Assembly: GCA_034416335.1 (NCBI GenBank)
Contig: DAOULV010000003.1
Location: forward strand, 186,001 to 250,000
Length of the DNA: 64,000 nucleotides
DNA from: MGML01 sp034416335
Lineage (GTDB): Bacteria > Chloroflexota > Dehalococcoidia > Dehalococcoidales > UBA2162
Reading direction: 5' to 3'
The notes beneath the pieces are model-generated. The model made no database searches. It was not told the origin of the DNA and was given only the letters and a program-made list of their open reading frames with translations. This document shows positions 62,014 to 64,000 of the stretch, piece after piece; position 1 is the first letter of the stretch, and each line of letters starts with the position of its first letter. A program made the position numbers and the translations under genes.

Positions 62014-62910
62014 ATGTACAACAACGCTGTCACCGTTTCAAAGGTCTCCAAGACATATAATTTCACCCGGGTAGTCGATGATGTCTCTTTCGAGGTGAAG
62101 AGCGGTGAGATATTCGGACTTATCGGGCCAAACGGTGCCGGAAAGACCACCACTATCAGGATGATAATGGATATTATCAAGCCTGATTCGGGCGAGATAA
62201 CGGTACTCGGTGAAAAGATAAGCAATGAGACCAAGAACAAAATAGGGTACCTCCCTGAAGAAAGGGGAATGTACCGGAAACTTAAAGTAATCGATTCCAT
62301 TGTTTATCTGGCTTCGCTGAAAGGTCTTGGTACACGGGAAGCCAGAAGCAGGGCTGAGGAACTTTTAGGCAGAGTAGAAATGCTGGACCATGCCAACAAG
62401 AAAATCGAGGAACTCAGCCGCGGTATGGGGCAGCTTATTCAGTTCCTGGTGACGATAGTTCACGACCCCGGACTTGTAATTCTGGATGAACCCTCTGCTG
62501 GTCTTGACCCCGTGAACACCGAGCTGCTGAAAAATCTCATTATGGAGATGAGAGGCCAGGGCAAGGCGATTATTATGAGTACGCACCGTATGAATGAAGT
62601 TGAAGAAATGTGCGATCGCGTATTTATGATAAATAAAGGGAAAAACGTCCTTTACGGGAAAATCAATGAGATAAAAACAAGGTTCAGAAATAACTCGATA
62701 ATTCTGGAGTATGAGGGAGATCTGCCTGAAATAAATGGCATCACTCGACATGCCGACTACCGTGACCATACCGAGTTATTCCTTGATCCGGAAACATCCG
62801 CTCAAGAAATACTTGCACAGCTTGTCGAGAGAGAAACAAAGGTCAACCGGTTCGAGATATCGACTCCCAGTTTGAATGATATCTTTATCCAGATGGTGGA
62901 AGACGAGTAA
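62014..62910 (+). CDS. ABC transporter ATP-binding protein, NatA/ABC-2 type
   Basis: This 298-residue ATPase has Walker A GPNGAGKTT, signature LSRGMGQLIQF (a variant of LSGGQ) and Walker B LVILDEPSAGLDP. The switch His is in MSTHRMNEVEEM. The C-terminal ~80 residues form the DUF4162-type tail (EISTPSLNDIFIQMVE), typical of NatA-like exporters. It is co-transcribed with a permease whose ATG overlaps its TAA by one base. The substrate could be Na+, a drug or a lipid-linked product. Confidence 0.9.
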   Translation: MYNNAVTVSKVSKTYNFTRVVDDVSFEVKSGEIFGLIGPNGAGKTTTIRMIMDIIKPDSGEITVLGEKISNETKNKIGYLPEERGMYRKLKVIDSIVYLASLKGLGTREARSRAEELLGRVEMLDHANKKIEELSRGMGQLIQFLVTIVHDPGLVILDEPSAGLDPVNTELLKNLIMEMRGQGKAIIMSTHRMNEVEEMCDRVFMINKGKNVLYGKINEIKTRFRNNSIILEYEGDLPEINGITRHADYRDHTELFLDPETSAQEILAQLVERETKVNRFEISTPSLNDIFIQMVEDE

Positions 62911-64000
62911 TGGACAAAATTATCAGGGTTATTAAGCATGAATTCCTCCACCTGATAAAGCAGAAGGGATATATCATTATATCTCTTCTGTTTCCCCTTC
63001 TTTCATTTGGTGCTATTGGTGGCTACCAGATAGTGCAGAATATTACAACCGAGGAACAGGAAGCCGAGATAACGAAGATTGGATACGTCGACCAGGCAGG
63101 AGGTTTCACAGATACAAGCCAGACGACTGAAATCGAACTGATACAGTATAATTCGACAGAAGACGCAACCGATGCCCTGATAGCGGAAGACATCGACGAG
63201 TACTTTGTTATTACTCCTGATTACGTTTCCACGGGACAGATCGACCGTTTTACGTTAAAACGTGAACTTGAGATGTCCAGTACCGTCCGTTACGAGGTCA
63301 GGAATTTTCTGTTATATAACCTGTTCAAAGACCAGTTCAAAGACGATTTACTGGAGAGGACTGAAAATCCTGTCTGGTTCAACAGTATAAGACTGGATAA
63401 GGAAACAGGCGAGGTTTCCCCAGAACAGGGTGGAGTTATCAGTGTATTCCTGGTGCCGTATATATTCACCTTGCTTTTCTGGATAGCGGTTTTATCCGCT
63501 GCATTCACCCTTATTGAAGGACTGGGAGATGAAAAAGAGAACAGGGTGATGGAGATACTCCTTTCCTCGGTCTCCGCGAAGCAATTGATGCTTGGTAAGA
63601 TAATAGGACTTGGTGCTGGCGGACTTCTCCAGATTACATTCTGGTTTGTTACTGCTTTTATCGTCTCGGGGCTGGCGTCCTCCACTATCGGCGGCATGTT
63701 TGCCAGTCTTGAAATCCCGGGCAGGCTGATAGGGTTCGGACTGGCTTACTTCATCCTGGGCTACCTCCTGTTCGCGGTGGTTTTCTCCTGTATCGGGGCG
63801 ATAGTTCCGACATACCGGGACGGCCAGCAGCTTTCATTTTTCTTTCTTATGCCGGCGGCGGCACCCCTTGTGCTTATATCATTTCTCGTTGAACACATAG
63901 ACCATGGACTGACCGTCTTTCTGACGCTTTTCCCTGTCACAGCGCCTATTACATCGATAATACGGCTTGCCGTGAGTGAGATACCTGTCTGGCAGATAGT
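62910..64000 (+). CDS. ABC-2 type transporter permease, NatB-like (runs off the window)
   Basis: This is the first ~363 residues of a permease whose 3' end is outside the window. A helix at about 20-40 is followed by a ~150-residue extracellular domain (about 45-190). Then come hydrophobic helices from about 195 (FLVPYIFTLLFWIAVLSAAF), with ENRVMEILLSSVSAKQLMLGK, the conserved loop of NatB/ABC-2 permeases. The start ATG overlaps the ATPase stop (TAATG). A pair of this type commonly exports Na+ or peptides. Confidence 0.88.
   Translation, partial: MDKIIRVIKHEFLHLIKQKGYIIISLLFPLLSFGAIGGYQIVQNITTEEQEAEITKIGYVDQAGGFTDTSQTTEIELIQYNSTEDATDALIAEDIDEYFVITPDYVSTGQIDRFTLKRELEMSSTVRYEVRNFLLYNLFKDQFKDDLLERTENPVWFNSIRLDKETGEVSPEQGGVISVFLVPYIFTLLFWIAVLSAAFTLIEGLGDEKENRVMEILLSSVSAKQLMLGKIIGLGAGGLLQITFWFVTAFIVSGLASSTIGGMFASLEIPGRLIGFGLAYFILGYLLFAVVFSCIGAIVPTYRDGQQLSFFFLMPAAAPLVLISFLVEHIDHGLTVFLTLFPVTAPITSIIRLAVSEIPVWQI

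Noticed and set aside
1..64000. CRISPR array, prophage, integrase or complete insertion sequence
   Set aside because: No regularly spaced direct repeats and no transposase, integrase or phage structural genes were seen. The only mobile-type sequence is the short non-coding repeat family.

Overview
The window reads as the chromosome of a free-living anaerobic bacterium. It has a standard bacterial genetic code, moderate GC, densely packed genes and short Shine-Dalgarno-led operons. Several features point to an anaerobic Chloroflexota member, plausibly a Dehalococcoidia-like lineage of saline or sedimentary habitat. These are a tungsten/molybdenum-type aldehyde:ferredoxin oxidoreductase, a uroporphyrinogen-decarboxylase-family methyltransferase-like protein, an AprAB-like flavoprotein/ferredoxin pair, a B12-binding radical SAM enzyme, selenoproteins, and several osmolyte systems. 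That taxonomic assignment is inference; no rRNA or other marker gene is present.

Layout. 1-1372: end of a sucrose-phosphate-synthase-like glycosyltransferase and a HAD sugar phosphatase. 1395-10859 (minus strand): GalT-like and GlgC-like sugar-nucleotide genes, then a stress block with UspA, a P3A-type H+-ATPase, an MHS-family symporter, a Usp-Usp-HEAT fusion and an HtrA protease. 11413-13916: a stand-alone HEAT protein and the first selenoprotein. 13995-15975 (minus): ECF sigma factor, small membrane partner and two membrane-anchored unknowns. 16185-19014: an unknown protein and DhaK-DhaL. 19095-20942: orphan family-5 solute-binding lipoprotein. 21790-24337: second selenoprotein, rhodanese and thioesterase in one operon. 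24426-31650: AprAB-like pair, URO-D protein, Fe-alcohol dehydrogenase and AOR. 31880-35715: GntR regulator with membrane partner, CPA2 antiporter and a bicupin. 35740-40192: housekeeping and small genes, including bS21. 40430-43381: second ECF sigma/anti-sigma pair and TatA. 43452-51433: PanE-like, GlpK-GlpD and ProVWX. 51915-61776: surface-glycan locus with NeuB/NeuA, an SDR, a radical SAM protein and glycosyltransferases. 61895-64000: tRNA-Thr(CGU) and an ABC exporter running off the window end.

The most notable content is a pair of paralogous genes (12153-13916 and 21790-23448). Each is interrupted by one in-frame TGA at exactly the same alignment position. Each TGA is followed within 0-2 nt by a SECIS-like hairpin. 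The TGA lies a fixed 20 residues before the end of a conserved Gly-Ile-Pro, the geometry I recall for the UGSC (seleno)protein family. They should be annotated as full-length selenoproteins, not as four broken ORFs.

A second notable element is a non-autonomous, MITE-like repeat. It has three long copies, one shortened copy and one 3' remnant. It carries imperfect terminal inverted repeats, internal hairpins and, at two copies, exact 7-bp target-site duplications.

Metabolically the window suggests glycerol/dihydroxyacetone use (GlpK, GlpD, DhaKL) and alcohol-to-acid oxidation feeding ferredoxin (Fe-ADH plus AOR). It also suggests osmotic and envelope stress handling: ProVWX, an MHS symporter, a sucrose-type solute, HtrA and Usp proteins. 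A 33-bp promoter-like motif with identical internal spacing lies upstream of both usp and htrA.
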